NCBI GenBank assembly: GCA_022452285.1
Contig: JAKUNG010000001.1
Location: forward strand, 244,924 to 308,923
Source: Terriglobia bacterium
GTDB lineage: Bacteria; Acidobacteriota; Terriglobia; Versatilivoradales; Versatilivoraceae
DNA: 64,000 nt
Direction of reading: 5' to 3'
Shown: piece by piece, positions 46,336 through 55,843 of the stretch
Layout: every line of letters begins with the position of its first letter
Numbering within the stretch: the stretch's first letter is position 1
The notes under the pieces: model-generated
The model's input: only the letters and a program-made list of their open reading frames with translations
Database searches by the model: none
What the model was told of the DNA's origin: nothing
Program-made: the position numbers and the translations under genes

Positions 46336-47385
46336 ATGCCAAATTTTACACCACAGAAACTCCGAGAAATTGGATACGAACTCTTTCAGAAAGCTGGTTG
46401 TCTCAAAAAAGATAGTGAAAATGTTGTTGATCATCTTGTTGAATCAAACCTTTTCGGCCATGATTCTCATGGTGCAATTCGCTTTGCTGAGTATCTACGG
46501 GCTTTGAGAGAGAAACGTTTTCAGCCACAGGCTACTCCTGAGATCATTCAAGATTTTCCTAGCGTCGCCGTTGTAGATGCCAATGGAGGACTAGGGCAAA
46601 TTGGAGCCAACTTCGCCATGAATCTAGCAATAAAAAAAGCTCATAAGAATGGGATAGGCACTGTTGCCCTACGCAACACCAGTCACATAGGCAGAATAGG
46701 AGCTTACCCGTTGTTAGCTGCCAGGCAGGGATTTATAGCACAAGCCTTTGTGAATGCTGGAAGATTAGGGTACCAAATTGCCCCCTTTGGAGGAATTGAA
46801 GGAGTTTTAAGTACTAATCCTATGGCTTTTTCAGCGCCACGACGAGAAGACAACCCCATTGTTCTTGATATGACAACCTCCGTTGTGGCGGAAGGGAAAA
46901 TTAGAGTTGCAATTAATCAAGAACGTAATGTCCCTGAAGGCTGGATTATTGATTCCCAAGGTAATTCTACAACTGACCCTTTAAAATTTAAGGCTGATCC
47001 ACCAGGCGCTATTCTGCCTCTAGGAGGTGTTGTAGGACATAAGGGAACTGGCTTAAGCATCATGGTAGAACTTCTAGGAGGGGCTCTAAGTGGTGAAGGA
47101 TGTGCTGCAGGAGACCGTAAGATGACTAGTAATGGAGTTCTCTTTACTGTATATAACATAGAACATTTTACCAATTTAGGTCGTTACTTTGATCTTGTTG
47201 AATCATTGATTTCCCATGTCAAATCAAGTCGACCAGGCAAAGGATTTAAGGAAATCCTCATCCCCGGAGAACCTGAATTTCGTTCAGCCCTTCGAAGGGA
47301 AAAAGAAGGCATTAACGTTGACGATAACACCTGGTCTGACATAAAAAAGGAAGCTGAATTTCTCCAAATAAATCTGAGTACTTAG
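46336..47385 (+). CDS. Malate/L-lactate/ureidoglycolate dehydrogenase family (Ldh2) oxidoreductase
   Basis: The 349-residue NAD(P)-dependent enzyme reduces or oxidises 2-hydroxy acids and is unrelated to classical malate dehydrogenase. Catalytic-region marks are DSHGAIRFAEYLR (about 39-51), NTSHIGRIGAYP with its His (about 114-125), STNPMAFSAPR (about 155-165) and GHKGTGLSIMVELLGGALSG (about 235-254). The start is ATG with GAGGAGGG upstream. Substrates in the family include malate, lactate, sulfolactate, ureidoglycolate and dehydroproline. No neighbouring pathway gene narrows this down. Confidence 0.88.
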   Translation: MPNFTPQKLREIGYELFQKAGCLKKDSENVVDHLVESNLFGHDSHGAIRFAEYLRALREKRFQPQATPEIIQDFPSVAVVDANGGLGQIGANFAMNLAIKKAHKNGIGTVALRNTSHIGRIGAYPLLAARQGFIAQAFVNAGRLGYQIAPFGGIEGVLSTNPMAFSAPRREDNPIVLDMTTSVVAEGKIRVAINQERNVPEGWIIDSQGNSTTDPLKFKADPPGAILPLGGVVGHKGTGLSIMVELLGGALSGEGCAAGDRKMTSNGVLFTVYNIEHFTNLGRYFDLVESLISHVKSSRPGKGFKEILIPGEPEFRSALRREKEGINVDDNTWSDIKKEAEFLQINLST

Positions 47386-47520
47386 TCAGTACAATGGTAA
47401 TGCTGTATACTGATTTTACGATCTTAAAACCCTTTGGATTTTGTAGAGCTACAATGATCATTTGACAACATTAGTCTTCAAAAATAGCAATCAAACGAAT
47501 TGGAGTTCCTATTAACTAGC

Positions 47521-48699
47521 ATGAGAAGAATATATCTTGACAACAATGCAACCACTGAAGTCTCCCCTGAAGTCCTCAAGGCCATGCTACCCTATTACAA
47601 TGGAGTCTTTGGTAATCCTTCTAGTGTCCATAGTTTTGGACAAGAGGCTAAGGCTGCCCTCGATTTAAGCCGCCAACAGGTCGCTAAACTGTTAGAAGTT
47701 GAGCCTAATGAAATTGTGTTCACTGGAGGTGGCACTGAAAGTGATAACTTGGCAATCCGTGGCATAGTTGAAGCTAGTCCTGGAACTGACAAACATATAA
47801 TTACATCTCAAATCGAGCACCATGCAGTCCTGCATACCTGTCAAAGTTTAGAAAAAATGGGAATCGATGTAAGCTATCTTCCTGTTAACCGATCAGGACA
47901 AGTAGATCCCAATGATGTCTCCAAGGCGATAAAAAAAAATACCTTGATGATTTCAATTATGCATGCAAACAATGAAATAGGAACACTCCAGCCAGTCAAG
48001 GAAATTGGAAAAATTGCAAGAGCTAATGAAATCTATTTTCATGTAGATGCTATTCAGTCAGTTGGGAAGTTAACTGTCACCCCCTCTGACTTTGAAGCAG
48101 ATCTTGTTTCTCTTAGTGCACATAAATTCCATGGCCCTAAAGGAATTGGTGCACTTTATGTTAAAAAGGGTACTCGGTTACGGCCCATGATATTTGGAGG
48201 GTCTCACGAAAGAAACCGACGGGCAGGCACTGAAAATGTTCCCCAAATTGTTGGATTGGGCTACGCAGCCGAACTAGCGCTTAAGGAGATAAATACAAAG
48301 TCTCAAAGTATCCTTTACCTAAGAAACTGGTTCGAAGATAGGCTACTAGAATTAATTTCGGAAACCGAAATAAATGGAGTAAACCTTCAGAGACTACCTA
48401 ATACCACCAATATTCGTTTTTCAAATGCTGAAGCAGAAGGTTTAATTATCAATCTTGATCTGGCAGGTGTAGCTTGTTCTACTGGTTCAGCTTGTACTTC
48501 CGGATCAATTGAACCTTCGCATGTCCTAACAGCCTTGGGATTGGCACCTGAAGAAGCATTTGAATGTCTACGATTTAGCTTGTCTAAGGCTACTACACGG
48601 GAAGAGCTAACTCGTGTGTTAGAGCTACTCCCTTCTTTGGTAGATCGCCAGAGGGAAATATCCCCTTTAGGTATTAGATCATATCCACTGATCTCCTGA
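47521..48699 (+). CDS. Cysteine desulfurase, NifS/IscS type
   Basis: A PLP enzyme of about 392 residues that transfers sulfur from cysteine to an active-site cysteine. RIYLDNNATTEVSPEV opens the protein, the PLP lysine is in SLSAHKFHGPKG (about 198-209), and the persulfide cysteine is in ACSTGSACTSG (about 317-327). The TTG at 47500 is an alternative start, but family members begin at the ATG at 47521. It is followed by mnmA, 113 bases away, so its main job here is probably supply of sulfur to tRNA 2-thiouridine. Fe-S cluster assembly is also possible. Confidence 0.93.
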   Translation: MRRIYLDNNATTEVSPEVLKAMLPYYNGVFGNPSSVHSFGQEAKAALDLSRQQVAKLLEVEPNEIVFTGGGTESDNLAIRGIVEASPGTDKHIITSQIEHHAVLHTCQSLEKMGIDVSYLPVNRSGQVDPNDVSKAIKKNTLMISIMHANNEIGTLQPVKEIGKIARANEIYFHVDAIQSVGKLTVTPSDFEADLVSLSAHKFHGPKGIGALYVKKGTRLRPMIFGGSHERNRRAGTENVPQIVGLGYAAELALKEINTKSQSILYLRNWFEDRLLELISETEINGVNLQRLPNTTNIRFSNAEAEGLIINLDLAGVACSTGSACTSGSIEPSHVLTALGLAPEEAFECLRFSLSKATTREELTRVLELLPSLVDRQREISPLGIRSYPLIS

Positions 48700-48812
48700 A
48701 CTTTATTGAGTTATGAGTTAAATCAAATCCCCTAGATACAGTTGGAATATCAAGAGAATCTTATAAAGGAAAACTTTAAAGCTACTGTCTTACATACTTA
48801 TTTAATAATTTT

Positions 48813-49979
48813 ATGTCAAAAAAAATAGTCATTGCTATGAGTGGTGGAGTAGACAGTTCAACGGCAGCAGCCTTGCTTAATGAAAAAGGATTTGAGGTTG
48901 TAGGCCTTTCAATGCAACTATGGGACTATAGTCGAAGTGAAACCAGCGATGATGTATCTTGGGAGTCAAAAAAATCTGGCACGTGTTGTTCTTTAGATGA
49001 TATATATGATGCTCGTCGCGTAGCTCATTTTCTTGATATTCCTTTTTATGTTGTGAATTTTGAAAAAGCATTCGAAAAAGAAGTAGTACTTCCCTTTGTT
49101 GAAAGCTATCTTAAAGGTGAAACCCCCATACCTTGTACTCGCTGTAATACATTTATGAAATTTGATCGTCTTTTAACCCGGGCAAATCAAATTGGTGCTC
49201 AATACCTTGCAACAGGTCATTATGCTCGTATTCGACAAAATATGAAAACTGGTCGCTTTGAGTTACTTCGGGCAATTGATCAATCCAAAGACCAATCATT
49301 CTTCTTGTTTGATCTGACCCAATCTCAGCTTAGCAAAATACAATTTCCTCTGGGTGAATTTACAAAGAGCCAAATACGAAATATGGCTGAAACATATGGT
49401 TTGCCTGTTTCTAAAAAACCAGAAAGTCAGGAGATTTGTTTTATTCCTAGTAAAGACACTGGAAATTTCGTGGAAAGGTATGTATCCCGTCGTGAGTCGA
49501 AAGAACATTCTCAGACTCCGCATACTTCTAGCCCTAAAAATGGACTATCCCCAGTTACTAGTGGCTCCATTGTTGATAAAAAGGGTGATGTATTAGGCAA
49601 ACACTCTGGAATTCATCACTTTACTGTAGGCCAACGAAGAGGTTTGGGAATAGCAACTGGTGAACGTCTTTATGTAATTGAAACTAACAAAATTAAAAAT
49701 CAGGTAGTTATTGGACAAGACAAAGACTTACTTAGTAACGGATTAGTTGCAGACAAAATTAACTGGATTTCAATTCCTAGCTTGACTAGGTCAAAAAAAG
49801 TTAAAGCCCAGATACGTAATCGACATCAAGCTGCTGATGCAACTATTTTCCCAGGAAAATCAGGATCGGTTTCGGTGCAGTTTAATAACCCTCAACGAGC
49901 TATCACACCCGGACAAGCAGTAGTTTTTTATCAAGATGACTTGGTAATTGGAGGAGGCTGGATTAAGAAAAGCCTTTAG
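48813..49979 (+). CDS. mnmA: tRNA-specific 2-thiouridylase MnmA
   Basis: The 388-residue enzyme thiolates U34 in tRNAs for Lys, Glu and Gln. The PP-loop is MSGGVDSSTAAALL (9-22). The catalytic cysteines lie in IPCTRCNTFMKF (about 107-118) and SQEICFIP (about 208-215), and a C-terminal beta-barrel ends the protein. Position directly after a NifS/IscS desulfurase suggests direct sulfur relay without a full Tus system. Confidence 0.96.
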   Translation: MSKKIVIAMSGGVDSSTAAALLNEKGFEVVGLSMQLWDYSRSETSDDVSWESKKSGTCCSLDDIYDARRVAHFLDIPFYVVNFEKAFEKEVVLPFVESYLKGETPIPCTRCNTFMKFDRLLTRANQIGAQYLATGHYARIRQNMKTGRFELLRAIDQSKDQSFFLFDLTQSQLSKIQFPLGEFTKSQIRNMAETYGLPVSKKPESQEICFIPSKDTGNFVERYVSRRESKEHSQTPHTSSPKNGLSPVTSGSIVDKKGDVLGKHSGIHHFTVGQRRGLGIATGERLYVIETNKIKNQVVIGQDKDLLSNGLVADKINWISIPSLTRSKKVKAQIRNRHQAADATIFPGKSGSVSVQFNNPQRAITPGQAVVFYQDDLVIGGGWIKKSL

Positions 49980-50078
49980 CTTTCTAATCTTGCTCCCTAT
50001 CCATGATATATAATTCCCAAGCATTTTTAATGAGACCAGTTATAATTATTAATATTCAAAATAACAAAAGATAGAAAA

Positions 50079-50843
50079 ATGGTATTTAAACTAATTGGTA
50101 GAGTTTTATTGGTACATTCTTTACTGTTTCTTTGGGTAATAAATGCCAAGGACAAAAACCCTCACCTGAATGATCATGTACAACAAGAAATAATTAGAGC
50201 TATTTCAAGTGAATATGCCACTTTAAAGGTTGCACTTCCTATTAACAAGCACGGACTAACTCTAGATAAAAATGGAAAATTTGACTGGAAAAAAAATGAA
50301 GAAGCCTTACTTCATAGTGGACAGTATATTGCTGTAGGACTCCAAGTTCAAATTACCAAAGTAGACTTTAAAAAAAATAAGTTGGTTCTTGAACTGAATG
50401 GAGGAGGGAAAAAGAAAAAACGTATTTTAGAACGGATATACATTGGGACAGGAAGTTCAGTGACTCCTTTGACCAAAACCCTAGACCCATCTAACCCTCA
50501 AGGGTCCTATCTAAACATAAAATTCGACAAATTTATTCCTAATATTACTCCAGAGAACGTCAAATCCATTCTATCGTCAGTCTTGGACTTCAGTAAAAAA
50601 TCATCAATAAAAAATTTCATCGAAACATTCCCTAAAGAGTTTCAGACAGCGGTTAAGAACAAACGAGCAGCTTTAGGAATGGACCGAGACATGGTATTGG
50701 ATTCAATGGGACTGCCACTGAGAAGAATAAGAGAATCTACTGAAAAAGGTCAAGTTGAAGAGTGGATATACGGTGAAAGACCCCGTAAAATCATTTTCGT
50801 GAAGTTTCAAGAAGGTGTGGTCATTAGTATTAAGGAGTATTAG
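50079..50843 (+). CDS. Secreted protein of unknown function, acidobacterial-type family
   Basis: The 254-residue protein begins with a signal peptide (about 1-24, to NAKDK). Residues about 85-125 hold VGLQVQITKVDFKKNKLVLEL and a GGGKKKKRI stretch. Residues about 165-195 read VKSILSSVLDFSKKS, and the C-terminal block GMDRDMVLDSMGLPLRRIRE with VEEWIYGERPRKIIFVKF (about 205-250) resembles SmpA/OmlA (BamE-like) modules, which sense or gate assembly. I remember homologues in Acidobacteriota only. No function is assigned. Confidence 0.6.
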   Translation: MVFKLIGRVLLVHSLLFLWVINAKDKNPHLNDHVQQEIIRAISSEYATLKVALPINKHGLTLDKNGKFDWKKNEEALLHSGQYIAVGLQVQITKVDFKKNKLVLELNGGGKKKKRILERIYIGTGSSVTPLTKTLDPSNPQGSYLNIKFDKFIPNITPENVKSILSSVLDFSKKSSIKNFIETFPKEFQTAVKNKRAALGMDRDMVLDSMGLPLRRIRESTEKGQVEEWIYGERPRKIIFVKFQEGVVISIKEY

Positions 50844-50868
50844 GTTTTTGTCTTAATTTGAAAAATAT

Positions 50869-51321
50869 TTAAAACTTTTTTATTTGCCTCAATGCCTCAT
50901 AAATTACAATTGCTACAGAATTGCCTAAATTATGGCTTCTGGGTTTTCTACCCCACATTGGAATTTTAATCGCAAATTTTTGTTGCTCATTAATCAATTT
51001 TTCAGGCAAACCCTTAGTTTCACTTCCAAAAACCAAATAATCCTCCTGGTTGTAATTAACCTCAGTATAAAGCTGGACAGCTTTTGTGCTAACGTAATGA
51101 AATCTAGCCTGTGGAGCTTGTTCCCAAAGTTCAACAATAGAAACATGCTGTTTAACATCGAGTAACTCCCAATAATCCAATCCTGCTCTTCGAAGGTAAG
51201 AATTTGATATCGAAAAACCTAATTTACCAACTAAATGAAGTTGGCATTCCGTCAAAACACATAATCTTCCAATATTGCCTGTATTTTGGGGTATTTCTGG
51301 TTCAACTAAAACAACATGCAT
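50869..51321 (-). CDS. trmL: tRNA (cytidine(34)-2'-O)-methyltransferase TrmL
   Basis: A 150-residue SPOUT-family enzyme that methylates the wobble ribose of tRNA-Leu. VLVEPEIPQNTGNIGRLCVL (4-23) holds the conserved Asn/Arg pair. LVFGSETKGLP (about 92-102) and IPMWGRKPRSHNLGNSVAIVIYEALRQ (about 114-140) make the trefoil-knot SAM site. Length is exact for TrmL. Confidence 0.94.
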   Translation of the reverse strand: MHVVLVEPEIPQNTGNIGRLCVLTECQLHLVGKLGFSISNSYLRRAGLDYWELLDVKQHVSIVELWEQAPQARFHYVSTKAVQLYTEVNYNQEDYLVFGSETKGLPEKLINEQQKFAIKIPMWGRKPRSHNLGNSVAIVIYEALRQIKKF

Positions 51322-51364
51322 GTTCTTGTTTCCGGTAGTTAAATGGGAATAACAAAGTCATTTT

Positions 51365-53599
51365 TTACTTAATGCTTACTGTTGACTTACCTATCGTAAC
51401 GTTACCCATACCATCAAATACACGCAAGGCTATGATATGTTCCCCTTTATCCAATGATTTTGTGGTTATTTCAAATTCTTCTGACTTAGAATCAAGTACA
51501 CCATCCTGAGAGAAAACTAATTGCCAATTTCCACCGTTAATTGCATATTCAGCTCTACGAAGACCTGAACTACCATCAATTACTCTAAACCGAAAAATAT
51601 TGTTCCTGCCCATTACTTTTTGAGACAAGACAGTAAATTTTGGCGGCGTATTATCAATATAAAAGGGTTGACTAATTAATTTTCCTGATTTAGCAGTAGA
51701 AAAAGGATTATTGATAATATCGCTTGCTATAATCTTTATCAAATACCGTCCATCAGGTATAGTCCCAGATTCTAGAGTAAAATTAAGACGTTTATAGTTT
51801 TCTTCAAGTAATTTCCATTTGTCCTCATTTTCACCTCTAAAATAAATAGAATAAATGAGGGTATCATCATTTGGGTCATTGACCTCCCAAGTAAAAGACT
51901 GAGCACCCTTTCTAAATATTTTTTGGGAAGGCAATTCACTAATTAAGTTGTTGGAAATATCTAAATCTGCTCCAGTAATTTTAGAAGAAACCTGATCGGA
52001 AGGAGATAATTGAACTTGGTTAACAGATGCTTTAGGAATTTCCAAAAAAGCTACACCTGCAGGTAAAACATTAATAGATTCAATTTTTGGAGCTATGTTT
52101 TGTTGCAAAAAAGGAACTATGACCTCTCTAAGCTTCGGCGAAAAGTTAGTTGTAGTTTCTAAAATTATCTTGTATTGAATGTATCTTGCCTTAGGACTCT
52201 GAATATTCACTGTCTTCAGTTGGTCTTTAACCCTCAACCATTTACTCCATGTTTTTCCAGGTCTTTCAGTATTGCCAGTCCTAGTAAAAACTTTGATGGA
52301 TGTTCCTGTAGGCAATTCTACCCTCCAACTCAGACTACCCCATGTAGAAAGGAATTTTGTATCCTTAACCTCAGATTCATAACTACCTGTTGTGTTTAGT
52401 TGGTTTTTCAATCGAAAAATTGTTGCCATATTACTACCGAAGGCAAGTAAATCTTTATCCATGGGGATAAGCAACGTAATTTCTTCTTCAGTCGTTTCCA
52501 TTAAGAGGGTTAATTCTCCTTTATTATTCAAAGAATAAATTTTCCCTTTCTTGCCACTAGAGAAAAAAATATTACCTTGATCATCCGGGTAAAGGCCATA
52601 TGCAATCTCATGAACTGAAGACCAAAGAGTTCTAACTGAGTAATCATTACCAATCCTATTTAAGCTACTTTTTACTTTACTCCTTTTACCTAGCCTATTG
52701 ACCGAACCTGTCGATCTATTGGAATCATATTCGAAGGTTATTTCAGTTTGAGCTGTTGGAGAAACCGAAGAACTTCCCAAAATATTTTCTATGGCTTGCG
52801 CATTCTGATCAACTTTCTGAACACTGGGTGCAGTCTCTCGAGATCTTTCACTGACAGCAATAAAAAATATTTCATCCAAAGCGTTCACCTGTATATCATG
52901 AATTTCATTCATTTCAGAGTCATGAATAACAAAACCATCCCCACCAGGATTAATTCGATAAACATAACCTTCTGGATCAGTACCTGCCAAAATATTATTG
53001 TTAGAATCGACTGCAAGACACGTTACATTAGTTTGATCAAGATCGTAAAACTCTTTGCCATTGCCTTTCCTGTCAACTTTATAAATTTTACCGGGACCAC
53101 CAGTTGCAACATAAAGACTGTCCTCTGTACCAAATACTAAATCCCAAATAAACTTGTCCGGAGGATCAAAGAAAACCGAGACCTGCCCTTTATTATCAAT
53201 CTTGTAAATTTTTCCGTTTGGAGAAGTAGCAGCATAAAGATTCTGTTCTGAGTCTATTGCAAGTGCCAAAACATCAATCTCCGCAGCATCCAGAAGAACA
53301 GATGATTCCCCTAAACTATTAATCTTCAATATCTTGCCTTGATGACCTGTGCCAACATAAAGGTTATTATTTTTGTCATAGACTGCAGACCATATAAGTG
53401 TTTGTTGAGACTTTAAAATGGTTTTAAACTTTCGGGCCAAAAAGAGTGAGCCATCTGCTTGCACTGACAAACCTTTAAGTCTTCCTTTGGAAAAATCCTC
53501 AAAAGAAGATGTAGTCCAAAATTTGGGATGAACAGCCAGTAATTGCATACAGAATAATGGCATTATACAAATGCAACTGATGAAATTTTTTCTTGTCAT
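51365..53599 (-). CDS. Exported NHL/SMP-30-like beta-propeller protein with C-terminal Ig-like domain
   Basis: A large secreted protein of about 744 residues. After a signal peptide (ending near MQLLAVHP) there are repeats with the pattern NNLYVGTGHQGKILKIN, QNLYAATSPNGKIYKID, DSLYVATGGPGKIYKVD and NILAGTDPEGYVYRIN (about 85-225), forming a propeller. The rest holds a cohesive beta region, with KSFTWEVNDPNDDTLIYSI-like Fn3/Ig strands and an IDGSSGLRRAEYAINGG block near the C-terminus. The ATG at 53599 has GGAG 6 bases ahead and is preferred to one 13 codons upstream. It may bind surface or signal molecules; the function is unknown. Confidence 0.78.
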   Translation of the reverse strand: MTRKNFISCICIMPLFCMQLLAVHPKFWTTSSFEDFSKGRLKGLSVQADGSLFLARKFKTILKSQQTLIWSAVYDKNNNLYVGTGHQGKILKINSLGESSVLLDAAEIDVLALAIDSEQNLYAATSPNGKIYKIDNKGQVSVFFDPPDKFIWDLVFGTEDSLYVATGGPGKIYKVDRKGNGKEFYDLDQTNVTCLAVDSNNNILAGTDPEGYVYRINPGGDGFVIHDSEMNEIHDIQVNALDEIFFIAVSERSRETAPSVQKVDQNAQAIENILGSSSVSPTAQTEITFEYDSNRSTGSVNRLGKRSKVKSSLNRIGNDYSVRTLWSSVHEIAYGLYPDDQGNIFFSSGKKGKIYSLNNKGELTLLMETTEEEITLLIPMDKDLLAFGSNMATIFRLKNQLNTTGSYESEVKDTKFLSTWGSLSWRVELPTGTSIKVFTRTGNTERPGKTWSKWLRVKDQLKTVNIQSPKARYIQYKIILETTTNFSPKLREVIVPFLQQNIAPKIESINVLPAGVAFLEIPKASVNQVQLSPSDQVSSKITGADLDISNNLISELPSQKIFRKGAQSFTWEVNDPNDDTLIYSIYFRGENEDKWKLLEENYKRLNFTLESGTIPDGRYLIKIIASDIINNPFSTAKSGKLISQPFYIDNTPPKFTVLSQKVMGRNNIFRFRVIDGSSGLRRAEYAINGGNWQLVFSQDGVLDSKSEEFEITTKSLDKGEHIIALRVFDGMGNVTIGKSTVSIK

Positions 53600-53683
53600 T
53601 AACACTCCAAACCTACTCTTTAAGGCACTCGTATACAATATTAGAAAAGTAACTTCAAAAGAATCTTAAATTTCATAACTAAC

Positions 53684-55594
53684 TCATTCAACAATTTTGA
53701 GCACTAAATTGTGCCTTCCCTTAATAACAAAAGATGTAGCTGGCAATTCATACTCAAAAAGATTTGAGGAATTCAGCAAAGTCAAGTTATTGCTTGAACT
53801 TCTTGGCGAAGTCAAAACACTGCGAAAAGAAGGTGGAAGTCCTGAAAATTCCTCTCCGTATAATAAAACAGAAGGTTCTGAACGCTGAAAACGAACATAG
53901 ATTCGATCATTCTTACGGAAATTATTGATGGCTTGAATGAGTTGATTTAGATCTCGAGGAATAAAACTTCGATTTAGATGAGTACTCTCTTCTGCAGTTA
54001 GGGTGCGGCCATCTGCAATTGTTACAAATAAATGACCTGCGGTAACATTTTCAGGGATTAAAACTGGAATTTTTTCTATATATTCCTCACCTTTAGTGTT
54101 TCGCAAAAAGATAGAAAGATTTAATGTTTCTCCTGGAAAAACATTTTCACGTTCAGTCCAAACTCGGTCAAGGTAAGTTATTTTCTTTTCATCAATAGAT
54201 GAAATATCTACGGAAATTCTTTGGATATTAATATCATCAAAGCCACTATTTAAAAGATAATTAAGTGGGTCTAACATAGACAATGACGCTAACATCTGGG
54301 AATTGGTCTCTCCAGAAAAAAGATTCTCAATTTTTATGTCTGGAAAACCTTTCAAACTAATTTTTCCCGCAATCTGAATCGTAGAATCTCCAAAAGCTCG
54401 CTCTTGTGAATTGATTGTGTTGAGGATTGTAAAATTAGTCAGAAAAGGTGTCAGAAGTTTATCATTGACCAACTCATACCTAAAAGTGAGAGAACTATTT
54501 CGACTAGAGTTTAGATTGACTATAAGGGGTATTAATTTAGGTTTCATTCCAACCATTCCATACAACCCTTGCGAACGATCCTGAGTAATTGAACCTACTA
54601 AGTCTGTGGGCACAGCAATTTTAAAGGAAGTACTTAAATTTGGCAGAAGTGAAATTACCTGAGCCTTTGAGAAGGGAAGTTCCACGGGTCCTAATGAAAA
54701 CCATGGATGCCCAAAAGCATAAATCTTATTGCCCTGACGATAAGTTACCGTTCCAGAAGCACTTGCACTGAACCCCAAATCTCCTCTTATAAGTTGAACT
54801 GCTATAGACGACCCAGGACCAATATCAGATCCTTCAACTAGTTCAGAATTTGTTAATTCTGAAATCACTCCTCCACTTTGTAGTATAGACATCCCATAAG
54901 GTTTCAAAAATGAACTAAACCAATCAGCTGCCTGAGAAGTTGCTCCAGATAAGATAAGTGGTGTATCAATATAACGTAGCCGTTGACCACGCATAAATGT
55001 GGGAAATTCCATTCTTTGTAACAATGATTCCGACACTGAAAAAATGGGTGTGAGCTTAGCATTAAGATCGGAAGTCATCTTCGAAATTTTAAGACTAACA
55101 GTGTGATGTGGAGCTATAGAAGAAACCTCAATTTGGATAGGTTTAACCTGGATTGGTGGCTCGGACTGTTCAAAATTACTAATCATTTGTTCAATGGGAG
55201 TAACACCAGCAATTGGTTCTTTAGAAAAAGGAAATGCAAATGCTACAGCACCAATCATCTGACCTTTAACATAAACTGGACTCCCACTCATACCGGCCAG
55301 GACACCTGTTTTCTCCAATGGTCCACCCGAAAGCCTAGTTAAAATTGCATCCTGACCTGGGCCAATATTCTTCAAAATACCTAAGATTTCAACGTCAAAC
55401 TCTTCAATTTCTGATCCTTGAAAAACAGTTCTACCTATTCCTTTCATGCCCGGTTCTATCTGATCTAATGGGAAAAAGTGAGATTCATTCTCAGAAAAAA
55501 AGGAATCTGAAAAAATAATTAGAGTTGAAAAAATTATGACTGACAAACCTTGGTACAATAATTTGGAGAAGTTACCTGTCATTTTAAAAACCAT
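53684..55594 (-). CDS. SpoIVB/S55-like exported protein
   Basis: The 636-residue protein has a signal-like helix (about 11-33) and then an S55-type core: MKGIGRTVFQG (about 50-60), LARLSGG and GMSGSPVYVKGQMIGAVAFAF (about 101-121, with Ser105), PIAGVTPIEQM (about 128-138), and YAFGHPWFSLG with His296. The Ser and His motifs of B. subtilis SpoIVB are both present but in the reverse order. An organism without spores would use such a serine peptidase for envelope signalling or protein processing. The 300-residue C-terminal part is Ig-like. It lies 84 bases upstream of the propeller gene on the same strand; the two may act together. Confidence 0.78.
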   Translation of the reverse strand: MVFKMTGNFSKLLYQGLSVIIFSTLIIFSDSFFSENESHFFPLDQIEPGMKGIGRTVFQGSEIEEFDVEILGILKNIGPGQDAILTRLSGGPLEKTGVLAGMSGSPVYVKGQMIGAVAFAFPFSKEPIAGVTPIEQMISNFEQSEPPIQVKPIQIEVSSIAPHHTVSLKISKMTSDLNAKLTPIFSVSESLLQRMEFPTFMRGQRLRYIDTPLILSGATSQAADWFSSFLKPYGMSILQSGGVISELTNSELVEGSDIGPGSSIAVQLIRGDLGFSASASGTVTYRQGNKIYAFGHPWFSLGPVELPFSKAQVISLLPNLSTSFKIAVPTDLVGSITQDRSQGLYGMVGMKPKLIPLIVNLNSSRNSSLTFRYELVNDKLLTPFLTNFTILNTINSQERAFGDSTIQIAGKISLKGFPDIKIENLFSGETNSQMLASLSMLDPLNYLLNSGFDDINIQRISVDISSIDEKKITYLDRVWTERENVFPGETLNLSIFLRNTKGEEYIEKIPVLIPENVTAGHLFVTIADGRTLTAEESTHLNRSFIPRDLNQLIQAINNFRKNDRIYVRFQRSEPSVLLYGEEFSGLPPSFRSVLTSPRSSSNNLTLLNSSNLFEYELPATSFVIKGRHNLVLKIVE

Positions 55595-55843
55595 ATATTA
55601 TATTTTGGCTTTCTCAAAATCTTCTAAAATTACATGGAACTTAAACTATTTTTCAAGAGTATAACAGAATTCACTCAGAGCGATGATAACAAGGACCAGT
55701 TAAGGTTTTGCTACTTGAAGAATTTTTCTACATTTAAAATCAATGATAAACTTGCCCAAACTGTTTGATTACTTAATAAAAACTGAAACAAAAAAATTGT
55801 GCTTTAGTCCAAACAAAATATATTTTCTAAATTCTCTTCTCTT

